Shown piece after piece: positions 9,823 through 18,367 of a DNA stretch of 64,000 nucleotides. The number at the start of each line of letters is the position of its first letter. The stretch's first letter is position 1. The translations under genes were made by a program, and so were the position numbers. The DNA lies in NCBI RefSeq assembly GCF_900129745.1, contig NZ_FQWS01000003.1:1-64000 (forward strand). The letters run 5' to 3'. Below the pieces are notes generated by a model, which was given only the letters and a program-made list of their open reading frames with translations, was not told where the DNA came from and made no database searches. Source of the DNA: Winogradskyella jejuensis (GTDB taxonomy: Bacteria > Bacteroidota > Bacteroidia > Flavobacteriales > Flavobacteriaceae).

Positions 9823-10518
9823 ATGACTTTAAACTGTGTGGTTGTTGATGACTCTGCTATCCAGCGATTATCTATCGTAAAACTCATAGAAAATCACGAG
9901 TCCCTAAATCTCGTTGCTGAATACAGTAGTGCATTAGAAACTAAAAACGGATTAAATACTAAAAAAGTAGATTTAATCTTCCTTGATATAGAAATGCCTG
10001 TTCTTAATGGTTTCGAACTTCTAGATGTCTTAAATAATAAACCCCAAATTATTTTTGTCACTGGTAAAACCGAATATGCCTTTAAAGCATTTAACTACGA
10101 TGCCACAGACTATTTACAGAAACCAATTACAAAAGAGCGTTTTAATCAAGCTGTAGAAAAAGCCATAGAACAACATAAACTTAAACTAGACTTTAACGAA
10201 ACTGAAGGCGAACATATCTTCGTGAAGAGTAACCTTAAAAAGCGTAAAGTTTATATCAAAGATATTAAATGGATTGAAGCCCTTGGTGATTACGTAAAAG
10301 TAGTTACTGAAGAAAACAGCTTAGTTGTTTTATCCACAATGAAAGCCTTTGAAAAAGAATTACCTGAAGGTAAATTCTTAAGAATTCATAAATCTTATAT
10401 TGTAAATCTAGATAAAATAGACCGCTTTAACAGCAAAAATGTTGAAGTTGGTGCTTACGAGATACCCTTAAGCCGAAACAAAAAAACACAACTAGTTGAC
10501 GCGCTTAATAATATGTGA
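9823..10518 (+). CDS. LytTR-family response regulator
   Basis: 231 residues. A receiver domain (~1-120) has acidic residues 'VVVDDSAIQ', the phospho-acceptor Asp in 'LIFLDIEMPVLNG' (~52), and the switch 'FVTGKTEYAFKAF' with 'YLQKPI'. A LytTR DNA-binding domain (~130-231) includes 'IKWIEALGDYVKVVT' and 'LRIHKSYIVNLDKI'. The ATG at 9823 replaces a TTG three codons upstream. The cognate LytS/YehU-type histidine kinase is not in the window. A possible promoter is TTTG at 9763-9766 and TACTATTG at 9787-9794, spaced by 20. It converges on priA with an 8-base gap. Confidence 0.93.
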   Translation: MTLNCVVVDDSAIQRLSIVKLIENHESLNLVAEYSSALETKNGLNTKKVDLIFLDIEMPVLNGFELLDVLNNKPQIIFVTGKTEYAFKAFNYDATDYLQKPITKERFNQAVEKAIEQHKLKLDFNETEGEHIFVKSNLKKRKVYIKDIKWIEALGDYVKVVTEENSLVVLSTMKAFEKELPEGKFLRIHKSYIVNLDKIDRFNSKNVEVGAYEIPLSRNKKTQLVDALNNM

Positions 10519-10526
10519 AGATAAGC

Positions 10527-12980
10527 CTAGTAATTATCTACATTAATTACTACTCTCACAGACCTAAAGTCTTTTATACTCATGAAGCTATTATGTATTT
10601 TACTAATAGCTTCTTTTGTTTTTGGTAAGGATTGTTTTTGAGGAATCTTAATGAGTATATTCTTGTGATACTGATTTCTAATTCGAGATACTGGCGGAAA
10701 CTCAGGACCTAAAACGTGAGCCTTGAACAACTGCCTTAAAGATTTGGCGTACCAATCTGCTGCTAAATTCACACGATTGTAATCTTTATGCTTCAGCGTT
10801 ATTTTTATCAATCTAAAAATCGGCGGATACTTATAGTTAAATCTATCATTCAACTGTTCCTTATACATGTCGTAATAAGAATTTGTAGATACCTGCTGCA
10901 AAATATTATGATGCGGATTGTAAGTCTGAATCAAAACCTTTCCTCTAACATCAGTACGTCCTGCTCTTCCAGATACTTGAGCCATTAATTGATAACTACG
11001 CTCATGAGCTCTAAAATCTGGAAAGTTAAGTAAGTTATCTGCATTGAGAATCCCAACCAATTTTACATATCTAAAATCTAAACCTTTAGTCAACATCTGC
11101 GTACCAACTAGGATGTCTATTTCTTTCTGTTCAAACCGAGTGATTAATTTTTCGAAACCGTATTTACCTCGAGTGGTATCTAAATCCATTCGAGCGACAG
11201 TGTTATCAGGAAATAATGTTTTAACCTCTCCCTCTATCTGCTCTGTTCCGAAGCCTTTAGTATCTAAGGTTACATTTCCACAAGCTTGACAACTCTTTAG
11301 CATCGCAGAATTATACCCACAATAATGGCAGCGCAATTGGTCACGGTATTGATGATACGTTAAACTGACATCACAATTTGGACATTGCGGTGAATGCCCA
11401 CAAGTAGTGCATTCTATAATTGGAGAAAAGCCTCTTCGATTCTGAAATAAAATCACTTGAAAGCCTTCTACTAAGGCTTCAGTCATTTCTTCAATTAATC
11501 GGTCACTAAAATGACCTTTCATGCGTTTTCTCTTGTACTTGTCTGCCAAATCTACGAGCTCGATATCTGGCATCAACACATCATTATAGCGCTGGCTCAG
11601 TTCCACTAAACCATATTTACCTTCTGATGCATTGTAATACGTCTCTAAACTTGGTGTAGCTGTTCCTAAAAGCGTTTTTGCTCCAAACATATTAGCCAAA
11701 ACTATTGCTGCATCACGAGCATGATACCGCGGTGCTGGATCAAACTGCTTATAAGATTGCTCATGCTCTTCATCTACAATAATAAAACCTAAATTCTGAA
11801 ACGGTAATAATAAGGCAGACCTTGCTCCTATGATGATTTGTGCTTTTTCAGAACTATTAAGAATATTATTCCAAGCTTCTACACGCTCATTACCTGAGTA
11901 TCTCGAATGAAAAACTGCCACTTTTTCTCCAAAATAGTTTTGTAAACGTGATACCAATTGAGTGGTCAAAGCTATTTCTGGAAGGAGATATAGGACTTGC
12001 TTACCTGTAGCAAGTTGCTCCTCAATAAGCTTAATGTAGAGTTCTGTTTTTCCTGAAGACGTAACGCCATGTAAAAGCAGAACTGATTTCTCACTGAACT
12101 GTAATTTAATCTCACTCAACGCTTTTGTCTGAAATTCGTTAAGCTCTTTTGAATCATCTGTAGTTTCTTCATCAAATGAGACTCTATCGATTTGGATATG
12201 ATATTCTTCAAGAATATCTTTATCAATCAATGCCTTTATAATAGCGGAAGAAGCACCACTATGTGTTGCTAAATCTGAAACTTTTATTGGTTTTTTAGAC
12301 CGTACTTCGAGCTGAAATAAACTCAGTACCACTTCACGTTGCTTTTTAGCACGACTTAAATCTTCTAACAATTCTTGAAGTTTTACTTCGGACTTAAAAG
12401 TTGAATGTAGCCGAACATAACGGACCAACTTGGGTGTATATTTTTGATAAATTTCTTCTTGAAGCTGAACTACTCCTTTTTCTACTAGCGAATTTATAAT
12501 TGGTAAGACTCGTTTTCGGTCTAAAATAGATATGACATCGTCAATCTTTAAAGACGATTGATGGTGCAAGGCTTCATAAATTAAAAACTCATCATCTTTT
12601 AATTCAGAGTCTGAAATTTCAGCAGTTTCATTTCTAGAAATTATGGTTTCACTTTCAAGGATAAAAGCATTTGGCATTGCTGCACGCATAACTTCGCCTA
12701 GGCTGCACATATAATAACTAGAAATCCATTGCCAATGTTGCAATTGCTGCTCTGTTACTAATGGCTTTTCATCCAGAATCTGATGAATAGTTTTAGCTTC
12801 ATAAGCCGTTGGAGGCGTTTTATGAGTTTTGTAAACTAGAGCTGTATATATTTTGCTTTTACCAAAAGGGACAGCAACACGCATTCCTGGTTTTAGAAAA
12901 GTAGCTTCGGCTTCAGTAATATAATACGTAAAGGCTTTTTGAAGAGGGATTGGCAATATAACATCGACAAAATCTGTCAT
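10527..12980 (-). CDS. priA: Primosomal protein N' (replication restart helicase PriA)
   Basis: 817 residues. The N-terminal 3'-DNA-binding domain opens 'DVILPIPLQKAFTYYI'. Superfamily 2 helicase motifs follow: Walker A 'GVTSSGKTELY' and the DEEH box 'IIVDEEHEQSYKQFD'. The zinc-binding insertion has paired cysteines ('CTTCGHSPQCPNC', 'CHYCGY', 'CQACG'). Helicase motif V/VI region 'GTQMLTKGLDF' and 'QVSGRAGR' are intact. PriA reloads the replisome at stalled forks. Its ATG overlaps the DUF2147 stop by one base (TAATG), indicating translational coupling in the nadC operon. Confidence 0.97.
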   Translation of the reverse strand: MTDFVDVILPIPLQKAFTYYITEAEATFLKPGMRVAVPFGKSKIYTALVYKTHKTPPTAYEAKTIHQILDEKPLVTEQQLQHWQWISSYYMCSLGEVMRAAMPNAFILESETIISRNETAEISDSELKDDEFLIYEALHHQSSLKIDDVISILDRKRVLPIINSLVEKGVVQLQEEIYQKYTPKLVRYVRLHSTFKSEVKLQELLEDLSRAKKQREVVLSLFQLEVRSKKPIKVSDLATHSGASSAIIKALIDKDILEEYHIQIDRVSFDEETTDDSKELNEFQTKALSEIKLQFSEKSVLLLHGVTSSGKTELYIKLIEEQLATGKQVLYLLPEIALTTQLVSRLQNYFGEKVAVFHSRYSGNERVEAWNNILNSSEKAQIIIGARSALLLPFQNLGFIIVDEEHEQSYKQFDPAPRYHARDAAIVLANMFGAKTLLGTATPSLETYYNASEGKYGLVELSQRYNDVLMPDIELVDLADKYKRKRMKGHFSDRLIEEMTEALVEGFQVILFQNRRGFSPIIECTTCGHSPQCPNCDVSLTYHQYRDQLRCHYCGYNSAMLKSCQACGNVTLDTKGFGTEQIEGEVKTLFPDNTVARMDLDTTRGKYGFEKLITRFEQKEIDILVGTQMLTKGLDFRYVKLVGILNADNLLNFPDFRAHERSYQLMAQVSGRAGRTDVRGKVLIQTYNPHHNILQQVSTNSYYDMYKEQLNDRFNYKYPPIFRLIKITLKHKDYNRVNLAADWYAKSLRQLFKAHVLGPEFPPVSRIRNQYHKNILIKIPQKQSLPKTKEAISKIHNSFMSIKDFRSVRVVINVDNY

Positions 12981-13396
12981 TAGTTAACGCGTTTCCAGTA
13001 TTGTGTTTTATAAAAGAAGGCAACGTAACCTCTAACCTGTAATTTATTAGGTGTTTCTAACTTTAATCTACATTTATACACCTTTCCGTTGCTTGGATTT
13101 AATATTGTTCCACCTTCATAAATATCTTCTTCTTTCTTCATATAATTTATAATGGTCATTCCTATAATAGGTTCGTTTTTATTTTTGCCTCTACATAAAT
13201 CACAAAGTGGATTAGGGTTTTTATTATTGACTAATTCAATTATATCACCATAAATTCTCCCATCTTTTTGATAAATATTTACTATAGATTTTTCTTCACC
13301 TGTCTCATCATCAATGGTTTTCCATTTACCCAAAATAGATTGCGCATTTAGATGTAACAAACTGAATAAAAACACTATGAGTAAACCGCTTTTCAT
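12980..13396 (-). CDS. DUF2147 domain-containing secreted protein
   Basis: 138 residues with a signal peptide (~1-19, 'LFSLLHLNAQ'). A lipocalin-like DUF2147 domain follows: 'ILGKWKTIDDETGEEKSIVN', 'GRIYGDII' and 'LCDLCRG'. The ending 'LQVRGYVAFFYKTQYWKRV' matches the usual 'L.VRGY.G....G.T..W.R' pattern. It is probably periplasmic, with unknown function. Its start overlaps the YihY gene stop (ATGA) and its stop overlaps priA, so it sits inside a coupled operon. Confidence 0.9.
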   Translation of the reverse strand: MKSGLLIVFLFSLLHLNAQSILGKWKTIDDETGEEKSIVNIYQKDGRIYGDIIELVNNKNPNPLCDLCRGKNKNEPIIGMTIINYMKKEEDIYEGGTILNPSNGKVYKCRLKLETPNKLQVRGYVAFFYKTQYWKRVN

Positions 13397-14334
13397 TCTT
13401 CAATAGTATTTAATTTATGAAGCCTTCGCAAGGTTGCGTTAAGCTCATAACCTAGTAACAAGATATTGGCATTTAACCACAAATACAATAATAAAATTAA
13501 GAGTGCTCCAATAGACCCATAAAGCTCATTGTATTTCGAAAAATTATCAATGTAAATACCAAATAAATAAGAGTTTAATATAATGAGTAACGTGGTTAAT
13601 AACGCTCCAATTGAGAAAAATCGTGTTTGTCTTCCTTCTTTTGTTCCAAAATAATACAAAGTGGCAGTTGCTATATAAACCATGACAACAAAAAAGAGAT
13701 ATTTTGCAACCAAAATCCATTGTTTATTAGTTGCTTCTTCTGCACCGAAAGCCTCATTTAATGGCACAATAACATATACTTGGGTGTAAATGAAAACAGC
13801 TACAGTAAACAAAACCAAAAACGCTAAAATTAGAGCTATACCTAGCGCATATAAATATTGCTGAAATATATTTCGTGTTAATTGCTCATGATAAGAGTTT
13901 TCAAATCCTGAAAACACGGCATTAACACCATTGGCCATTAAAAACATGGATAATAAAAAAACAGATGATAATAAGCCTGCCTGACTATTACCTTCTAAGT
14001 TTTCAAAAATAGTAGACATAAAAAAGTCCGAGGTTTGTGCTGGTAAAAAAGATTCTAAAAATTTAGAAAATTCTACATCAAAACCATCAATAGGAATTAC
14101 GGGAATAAGTATAACTACAAACAGTAAAAATGGAAATATCGACGTAAAAAAACTAAACGCAATAGCACTGGCACGAGTTGTTAATGTACCTTTAACAATT
14201 CCCAAACCATAGAGCTCTAACAAGTCGTACAAAGACAAACCTTCAAATCCCGGAAGCTTAATCTTTTGGCTAAATGTAACCAGAGAGCAAACTATGGGTA
14301 TTTTTTTGAGTCTTTCTTCTATTGAACTTGACAT
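13393..14334 (-). CDS. YihY/virulence factor BrkB family membrane protein
   Basis: 313 residues with about six TM segments. The family signatures 'LTTRASAIAFSFFTSIFPF' (TM1) and 'YGSIGALLILLLYLWLNANI' (last TM) are present, followed by 'LLGYELNA'. Once annotated as RNase BN, the family is now regarded as an inner-membrane protein of uncertain role. It lies 16 bases after nadC in the same operon. Confidence 0.92.
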   Translation of the reverse strand: MSSSIEERLKKIPIVCSLVTFSQKIKLPGFEGLSLYDLLELYGLGIVKGTLTTRASAIAFSFFTSIFPFLLFVVILIPVIPIDGFDVEFSKFLESFLPAQTSDFFMSTIFENLEGNSQAGLLSSVFLLSMFLMANGVNAVFSGFENSYHEQLTRNIFQQYLYALGIALILAFLVLFTVAVFIYTQVYVIVPLNEAFGAEEATNKQWILVAKYLFFVVMVYIATATLYYFGTKEGRQTRFFSIGALLTTLLIILNSYLFGIYIDNFSKYNELYGSIGALLILLLYLWLNANILLLGYELNATLRRLHKLNTIEE

Positions 14335-14340
14335 AAATAA

Positions 14341-14354
14341 GATTTACGATTTAT
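14341..14354 (+). repeat. GATTTACGATTTAT repeat, copy 1
   Basis: An exact copy of a 14-base word that recurs at 15264-15277 and, inverted with one base changed, at 15301-15314. This copy covers the nadC stop region, so copies bracket nadC. Confidence 0.5.
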
Positions 14355-15208
14355 ACGGCCTTAAGACTTAAATCCATATTATAAACCGAATGCGTTAAAG
14401 CCCCAGAAGAAATATAATCTACTCCACATTCGGCATAATGTCTTACTGTTTTTTCATTAATTCCTCCAGAAGATTCTGTAAGACATTTATCACCAATAAG
14501 TTTTACAGCTTTACGTGTATCTTCGTAATTAAAGTTATCTATAAGAATTCTATAAACACCACCACAATCTAAAATTTCTTGGATTTCCTCTAGGTTTCTT
14601 GCTTCTACAATGATTTTTAAATCACGTCCTGTTTCCTTTAAATAGTCTTTGGTTTTGTTAATGGCTTTACTCACACTACCCGCAAAATCAATGTGATTGT
14701 CTTTGAGCATAATCATATCATATAATGCAAACCTATGATTAGTACCACCACCTATTTTCACTGCCCATTTTTCGAGTGCTCTAATACCTGGAGTGGTTTT
14801 ACGTGTGTCTAAGATTTGTGTTCCTGTGCCTTCTAACAAATCCACAAACACTTTTGTTTTTGTAGCTATAGCACTCATACGCTGCATAGCATTAAGGACT
14901 AATCGCTCAGCTTTTAAAATAGATTGGGAAGCACCTTCAACGTAAAAAGCAATGTCACCATATTTAACCTTAGAACCATCTTCAATTAAGGTCTCCACTT
15001 TCATATCTGCATCTACATAAGCAAACACTTGTTTTGCAAATTCAATACCAGCTATTATGCCTTCGTCTTTAACCAAAAGCTTTGCTTTACCTCGAGCTGA
15101 TGCAGGAATACAAGCTAGCGAACTGTGGTCTCCATCTCCAACATCTTCACGAATAGCATTAGCAATTATGAGCTCTATTTCTTTATTGAATTGTTCTTTT
15201 GAAATCAT
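14351..15208 (-). CDS. nadC: Nicotinate-nucleotide pyrophosphorylase (carboxylating)
   Basis: 285 residues. Quinolinate phosphoribosyltransferase, which converts quinolinate and PRPP to nicotinate mononucleotide in NAD synthesis. The QPRTase core is clear: 'DTRKTTPGIRALEKWAVKIG', 'GGTNHRFALYDMIMLKDNH' and 'IIVEARNLEEI'. The C-terminal 'ESSGGINEKTV' and 'DYISSGALTHS' form the phosphate-binding barrel end. First gene of nadC-yihY-DUF2147-priA. No nadA or nadB is nearby. Confidence 0.96.
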   Translation of the reverse strand: MISKEQFNKEIELIIANAIREDVGDGDHSSLACIPASARGKAKLLVKDEGIIAGIEFAKQVFAYVDADMKVETLIEDGSKVKYGDIAFYVEGASQSILKAERLVLNAMQRMSAIATKTKVFVDLLEGTGTQILDTRKTTPGIRALEKWAVKIGGGTNHRFALYDMIMLKDNHIDFAGSVSKAINKTKDYLKETGRDLKIIVEARNLEEIQEILDCGGVYRILIDNFNYEDTRKAVKLIGDKCLTESSGGINEKTVRHYAECGVDYISSGALTHSVYNMDLSLKAV

Positions 15209-15263
15209 TAGTAGGAATATTTATCGTAAAAATAGCAAATTGATTTACGATATGCGATTTTTA

Positions 15264-15314
15264 GATTTACGATTTATCTATGGCATAGTTCTAAGAAATC
15301 ATAAATCGTAAATT
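15264..15314. repeat. Inverted repeat upstream of nadC and rlmH
   Basis: ATTTACGATTTAT (15265-15277) and its exact complement ATAAATCGTAAAT (15301-15313) surround a 23-base loop between the divergent nadC and rlmH genes. Degenerate copies (GATTTACGATATGCGATTT, ATTCGTAAATT) surround it. It may be a low-complexity interspersed repeat or a cruciform control region. Confidence 0.55.
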
Positions 15315-15333
15315 GTAATTCGTAAATTTGAGA

Positions 15334-15807
15334 ATGCAAATAAAACTCATCGCCATTGGCAAAACCGACAATAAACAGCTTCAAACCTTAATTGAAGACT
15401 ACCAGAAACGTTTGGGGTTTTATATAAAATTTCAATTGGAAATTATTCCGGATATTAAAAAGGCGAAACACCTATCTGAAGCACAGCAGAAAGACAAAGA
15501 AGGTGAACTTATTTTAGGAAAAACACAAACTTCTGATGTTGTAATTCTTCTTGATGAAAATGGGAAGCAAATGGATTCTGTGGGCTTTAGCAACTATCTG
15601 CAAAAGCACCTTAACTCAGGCATTAAACAACTTGTATTTGTTATTGGTGGTCCGTACGGTTTTTCTGATGCGGTTTATCAACGTGCTAATGGCAAATTAG
15701 GACTCTCTAAAATGACCTTCTCGCATCAAATGGTACGTTTGTTTTTTATAGAGCAGTTGTATCGTGGCTTTACCATATTACGAAACGAGCCTTACCATCA
15801 TAGATAA
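15334..15807 (+). CDS. rlmH: 23S rRNA (pseudouridine1915-N3)-methyltransferase
   Basis: 157 residues of the SPOUT methyltransferase RlmH, which modifies helix 69 of 23S rRNA. It opens 'MQIKLIAIGKTDNKQL'. The knot region 'LVFVIGGPYGFSDAVYQRA' and the C-terminal 'KMTFSHQMVRLFFIEQLYRG' and 'NEPYHH' are diagnostic. The ATG at 15334 replaces a TTG two codons upstream. It ends at a bidirectional terminator shared with hpf. Confidence 0.96.
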   Translation: MQIKLIAIGKTDNKQLQTLIEDYQKRLGFYIKFQLEIIPDIKKAKHLSEAQQKDKEGELILGKTQTSDVVILLDENGKQMDSVGFSNYLQKHLNSGIKQLVFVIGGPYGFSDAVYQRANGKLGLSKMTFSHQMVRLFFIEQLYRGFTILRNEPYHHR

Positions 15808-15838
15808 AAAAGCCCGAGTAGTTACTCAGGCTTTTATA
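15807..15838. terminator. Bidirectional terminator between rlmH and hpf
   Basis: AAAAGCC-C-GAGTA is matched by TACTC-A-GGCTTTT (one mismatch), with A and T tracts on either side, between two convergent genes. Confidence 0.75.
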
Positions 15839-15843
15839 AATAT

Positions 15844-16143
15844 CTAATAAACTTTATAAGTTTCTTTTCGTTTATCAAGTTGGCGTTTGAGGTCGTTTAT
15901 AGTTTCAGTGACTGCCAACTCATACTCACGCTCGTTTGATTTTGCAAAAATTCGTGGTCCAGGTAAACTCAATTCAATATTACAAATTTTACCAGCTTCA
16001 TGGTCTTTCTCATCTTGTTTAAAATAGACTTGTGCAGATATTAAAAACTCATATTTATTACTCAATTTATCTAATCGTTCTCTTGTGAATTGTGAAAGTG
16101 TTTCACTAACATCCACATTTACATATTCAAAATTTACAGTCAT
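15844..16143 (-). CDS. hpf: Ribosome hibernation-promoting factor, short form
   Basis: 99 residues of the HPF/RaiA (YfiA) family, which binds the 30S subunit in slow growth. 'FTRERLDKLSNKYEFLISAQ' and 'AKSNEREYELAVTETINDLK' with 'QLDKRKETYKVY' mark the β-α-β-β-β-α fold. It lacks the C-terminal dimerisation domain of long HPF, so it is the short form common in Bacteroidota. Monocistronic. Confidence 0.92.
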   Translation of the reverse strand: MTVNFEYVNVDVSETLSQFTRERLDKLSNKYEFLISAQVYFKQDEKDHEAGKICNIELSLPGPRIFAKSNEREYELAVTETINDLKRQLDKRKETYKVY

Positions 16144-16297
16144 ATCATTTTGTGTTTTGGGTTAAACTTCTATACCTAAATATACGATTTTAAGTCTGCT
16201 TTTGCCCTAACAATTATCATAAAAAAGCTTTAAAAAACAACCTAAATTGAAAGTTACTCAACATAGCTACGTCTACATAAATCAAAATCAAATCGTT

Positions 16298-16684
16298 ATG
16301 ACTAATCAAACAAAAAAAGATCTAATTATTTTTGATGGCGAATGTAATCTCTGCAACGGCGTTGTGGGTTGGCTACTCAAGTTTGCACCAGAGGATTTGT
16401 TTCAGTTTGTAGCCTTTCAGTCGGTTTATGGGCAGCAATTATTACACCAACACGGATTCCCTACAGAACGTTTAGATACTGTGATTTTGATAGATGCTAC
16501 TGGTGTGAAGACACACTCAGATGGTTTTCTAAAGATTATTTCTAAAATCCCAAAGTGGAAACGCGTCGCCGCTCTTTTAGGTTTTATTCCAAGATTAATA
16601 CGCGATTACATCTATAAAACAGCCTCTAAAAATCGTGTAAAATGGTTTGGAAATTCTAAGAGTTGTACTATTGATTTTAGGTAG
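16298..16684 (+). CDS. DCC1-like thiol-disulfide oxidoreductase family protein (DUF393)
   Basis: 128 residues. The family motif 'IIFDGECNLCNGVVGWLL' gives a CxxC (ECNLC) near residues 14-18. The conserved 'FAFQS'-like stretch appears as 'FVAFQS', followed by 'LLGFIPRLIRDYIYKTASKN' and 'KWFG'. Members are thioredoxin-fold-like proteins of uncertain substrate. The ATG at 16298 is preferred over a TTG 17 codons upstream because the extension is not conserved. Just downstream lies the structured element that borders the lipoprotein cassette. Confidence 0.88.
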   Translation: MTNQTKKDLIIFDGECNLCNGVVGWLLKFAPEDLFQFVAFQSVYGQQLLHQHGFPTERLDTVILIDATGVKTHSDGFLKIISKIPKWKRVAALLGFIPRLIRDYIYKTASKNRVKWFGNSKSCTIDFR

Positions 16685-16699
16685 GAGTTTTGGAGTTAC

Positions 16700-16833
16700 G
16701 CTTAACGGTTGGTGTATGATTCCGTTGCGGGAAATTCGTTAGAATTTCCGAGTAAGGAATCAGTACGAATTAAAAGTAGTAAATATTCTTTGAAGTAGGA
16801 GGTAGCTATGGATTATACACGTTGTTGGCAGTA
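16700..16833 (-). repeat. attC-like nested inverted-repeat element, downstream border of lipoprotein gene
   Basis: A 130-base noncoding element built of nested complementary arms. GGAAATT (16730-16736) pairs with AATTTCC (16743-16749). GATTCC (16718-16723) pairs with GGAATC (16756-16761). The outer GTGTAT (16712-16717) pairs with ATACAC (16815-16820). Read on the minus strand, it starts just after the lipoprotein gene with TGCCAACAACG and ends with GTTAAGC (16706-16700). That end fits the GTTRRRY core of integron attC sites; the opposite end is one base short of RYYYAAC. It may be an attC-like recombination site or a lineage-specific interspersed repeat. Confidence 0.5.
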
Positions 16834-16839
16834 GAAATT

Positions 16840-18240
16840 TTAATTCTTAATATTCAATTTCAATTTTTCCATTGGAACACTGTATATATCATCTCCATCA
16901 GTATATAGAAATTGATTAGTACTATTTGTGACGTAGGCACTCCATCCATAAGGCAACATTGTTAATTTACTTGGTATACTCCATTTAGGTTTGTCAAAAT
17001 TATTCTCGTTGTAACTTATAAAAAAACCTTGGTTAGATGTATCACCTTCTATATATCTTGTAAATATTATATAGCGCATATTTGAATCTACATATGGACT
17101 AAACTCTGTTCCTTTTTCCGTGTTCAAATTTGTTAGGTAATCTTCGATACTCAAGGTGTTATTTTCAAGTTTTGCTCGCACAATATCTCCTTCATTTAAT
17201 GTAGATTGGAAATAAATTTTTGATTCAGTTAGCCAATAGAAATATCCGCCCTCTATTCCTGATGACTCTGATAAATTTATTTTTTTGGTCCACTTATCAT
17301 CTGTTTTTTCAATGAGATATATGTCTTCTTGATTATCTTTTCTAACACTATAGATTATTTTATTTCCACTGGGTGAAATAGCTCCATTATAAATTGAATC
17401 CAATTCATTTATTTGAACCGTTTCTGTTAATAATCCATTCTTTAAATGAGCTATAAAGGCAGATTGGTTTGTCCAATCTGAAGTTCTGGTAAGGAACATA
17501 ACCGATTGGTCTTTTGAAAAACTAATCACATTCTCTGATAATTCTCCAGTAGATAAAATGCCTTCATAATACTTTCCCTCATCTGAGACAAACCGATTAT
17601 CATAGTAGACCTCTCTAAATTGAATTTCTCTGATGGTATCTTCCATTATTTTCTTTCTTTCGACCCAATTGTTGTACTTATTTAAAGAATCGTAAATAAA
17701 CCGTCTATCGTTAAAAATTTTTCCTTTTGTGTTTGTGAAAAATATTCTCTTTTCAAAGCCCTCTTTTGTGTAAAATGTGGAATCATAACCATGGGTTTTA
17801 TCTCCGATAAATTCAGCCCTGTATGTTTTCTTTTGTTTGTTCAGATTATCTTTCATTGTATAATAGACCTTACCAATAGAATCAATCCATTCGGTAACCA
17901 TTGTGCTGTCATTCTCAAATCTTACTTTTTCAATTGAAAATTCAGAAGCGCCTTCCTCCCGATATCGAGCACCTATCTGTGTCCAGTTATCGTCATATTC
18001 GTAGATATAATCTGTCATGACTAATCCAAGAGAATCCGATTCTAACCATCTGTGTGGTTTGCCATTGTCAAAATAATAGGTTAATCTATACTTAAATGGA
18101 ACGGTATCGAAGTTTATTGGATATTTGAAATAATTAATTTTTTCAAAACGTGGCGAAGGATTGGCGACTTGCGTTTCCATCTCTTTTTGACAAGAAACAA
18201 CTCCCAAGAGTAATATGATATATAGAAACCTTGTTTTCAT
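16840..18240 (-). CDS. Lipoprotein with TolB-like repeats, function unknown (cassette-borne)
   Basis: 466 residues with a clear lipobox ('LLLGVVSCQKE', Cys ~17). The N-terminal half carries repeats like 'YYFDNGKPHRW' and 'YEYDDNWTQIG', reminiscent of MORN/YD-type toxin-associated or RHS-like repeats. The C-terminal half has propeller-type segments ('AISPSGNKIIYSV', 'EFSPYVDSNMRYIIFTRY') like PD40/TolB blades. No catalytic motif is visible. The start is the ATG at 18240, not the upstream TTG at 18261. A 10-bp inverted repeat, GTTGGCAGTA (16824-16833) and TACTGCCAAC (18253-18262), brackets the gene, so it may have arrived as a single-gene cassette. Confidence 0.8.
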   Translation of the reverse strand: MKTRFLYIILLLGVVSCQKEMETQVANPSPRFEKINYFKYPINFDTVPFKYRLTYYFDNGKPHRWLESDSLGLVMTDYIYEYDDNWTQIGARYREEGASEFSIEKVRFENDSTMVTEWIDSIGKVYYTMKDNLNKQKKTYRAEFIGDKTHGYDSTFYTKEGFEKRIFFTNTKGKIFNDRRFIYDSLNKYNNWVERKKIMEDTIREIQFREVYYDNRFVSDEGKYYEGILSTGELSENVISFSKDQSVMFLTRTSDWTNQSAFIAHLKNGLLTETVQINELDSIYNGAISPSGNKIIYSVRKDNQEDIYLIEKTDDKWTKKINLSESSGIEGGYFYWLTESKIYFQSTLNEGDIVRAKLENNTLSIEDYLTNLNTEKGTEFSPYVDSNMRYIIFTRYIEGDTSNQGFFISYNENNFDKPKWSIPSKLTMLPYGWSAYVTNSTNQFLYTDGDDIYSVPMEKLKLNIKN

Positions 18241-18252
18241 GTCATGGATTAT

Positions 18253-18296
18253 TACTGCCAACTTAACGATATGGTTCGTTTTAATGAACTATATCA
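18253..18296 (-). repeat. Upstream border element of lipoprotein gene
   Basis: Holds the inverted copy of GTTGGCAGTA (TACTGCCAAC at 18253-18262), overlapping ACTTAAC (18261-18267; GTTAAGT on the minus strand, fitting GTTRRRY). A 10-bp hairpin follows: GATATGGTTC (18268-18277) / GAACTATATC (18286-18295), complete if one G-T pair is allowed. It could be the attachment-site end shared with the previous cassette position, or a promoter-proximal hairpin. Confidence 0.45.
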
Positions 18297-18367
18297 GTAG
18301 TCAAGCGAAGTTATATTTTTAATTTTAATAAATCAATTCTGTTGATATTCAAACTATCAAAGACTTA

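Noticed and set aside
16685..16839. Coding gene in the gap before the lipoprotein gene
   Set aside because: No frame longer than a few dozen codons; the nested stems explain the sequence better as a structured noncoding element.
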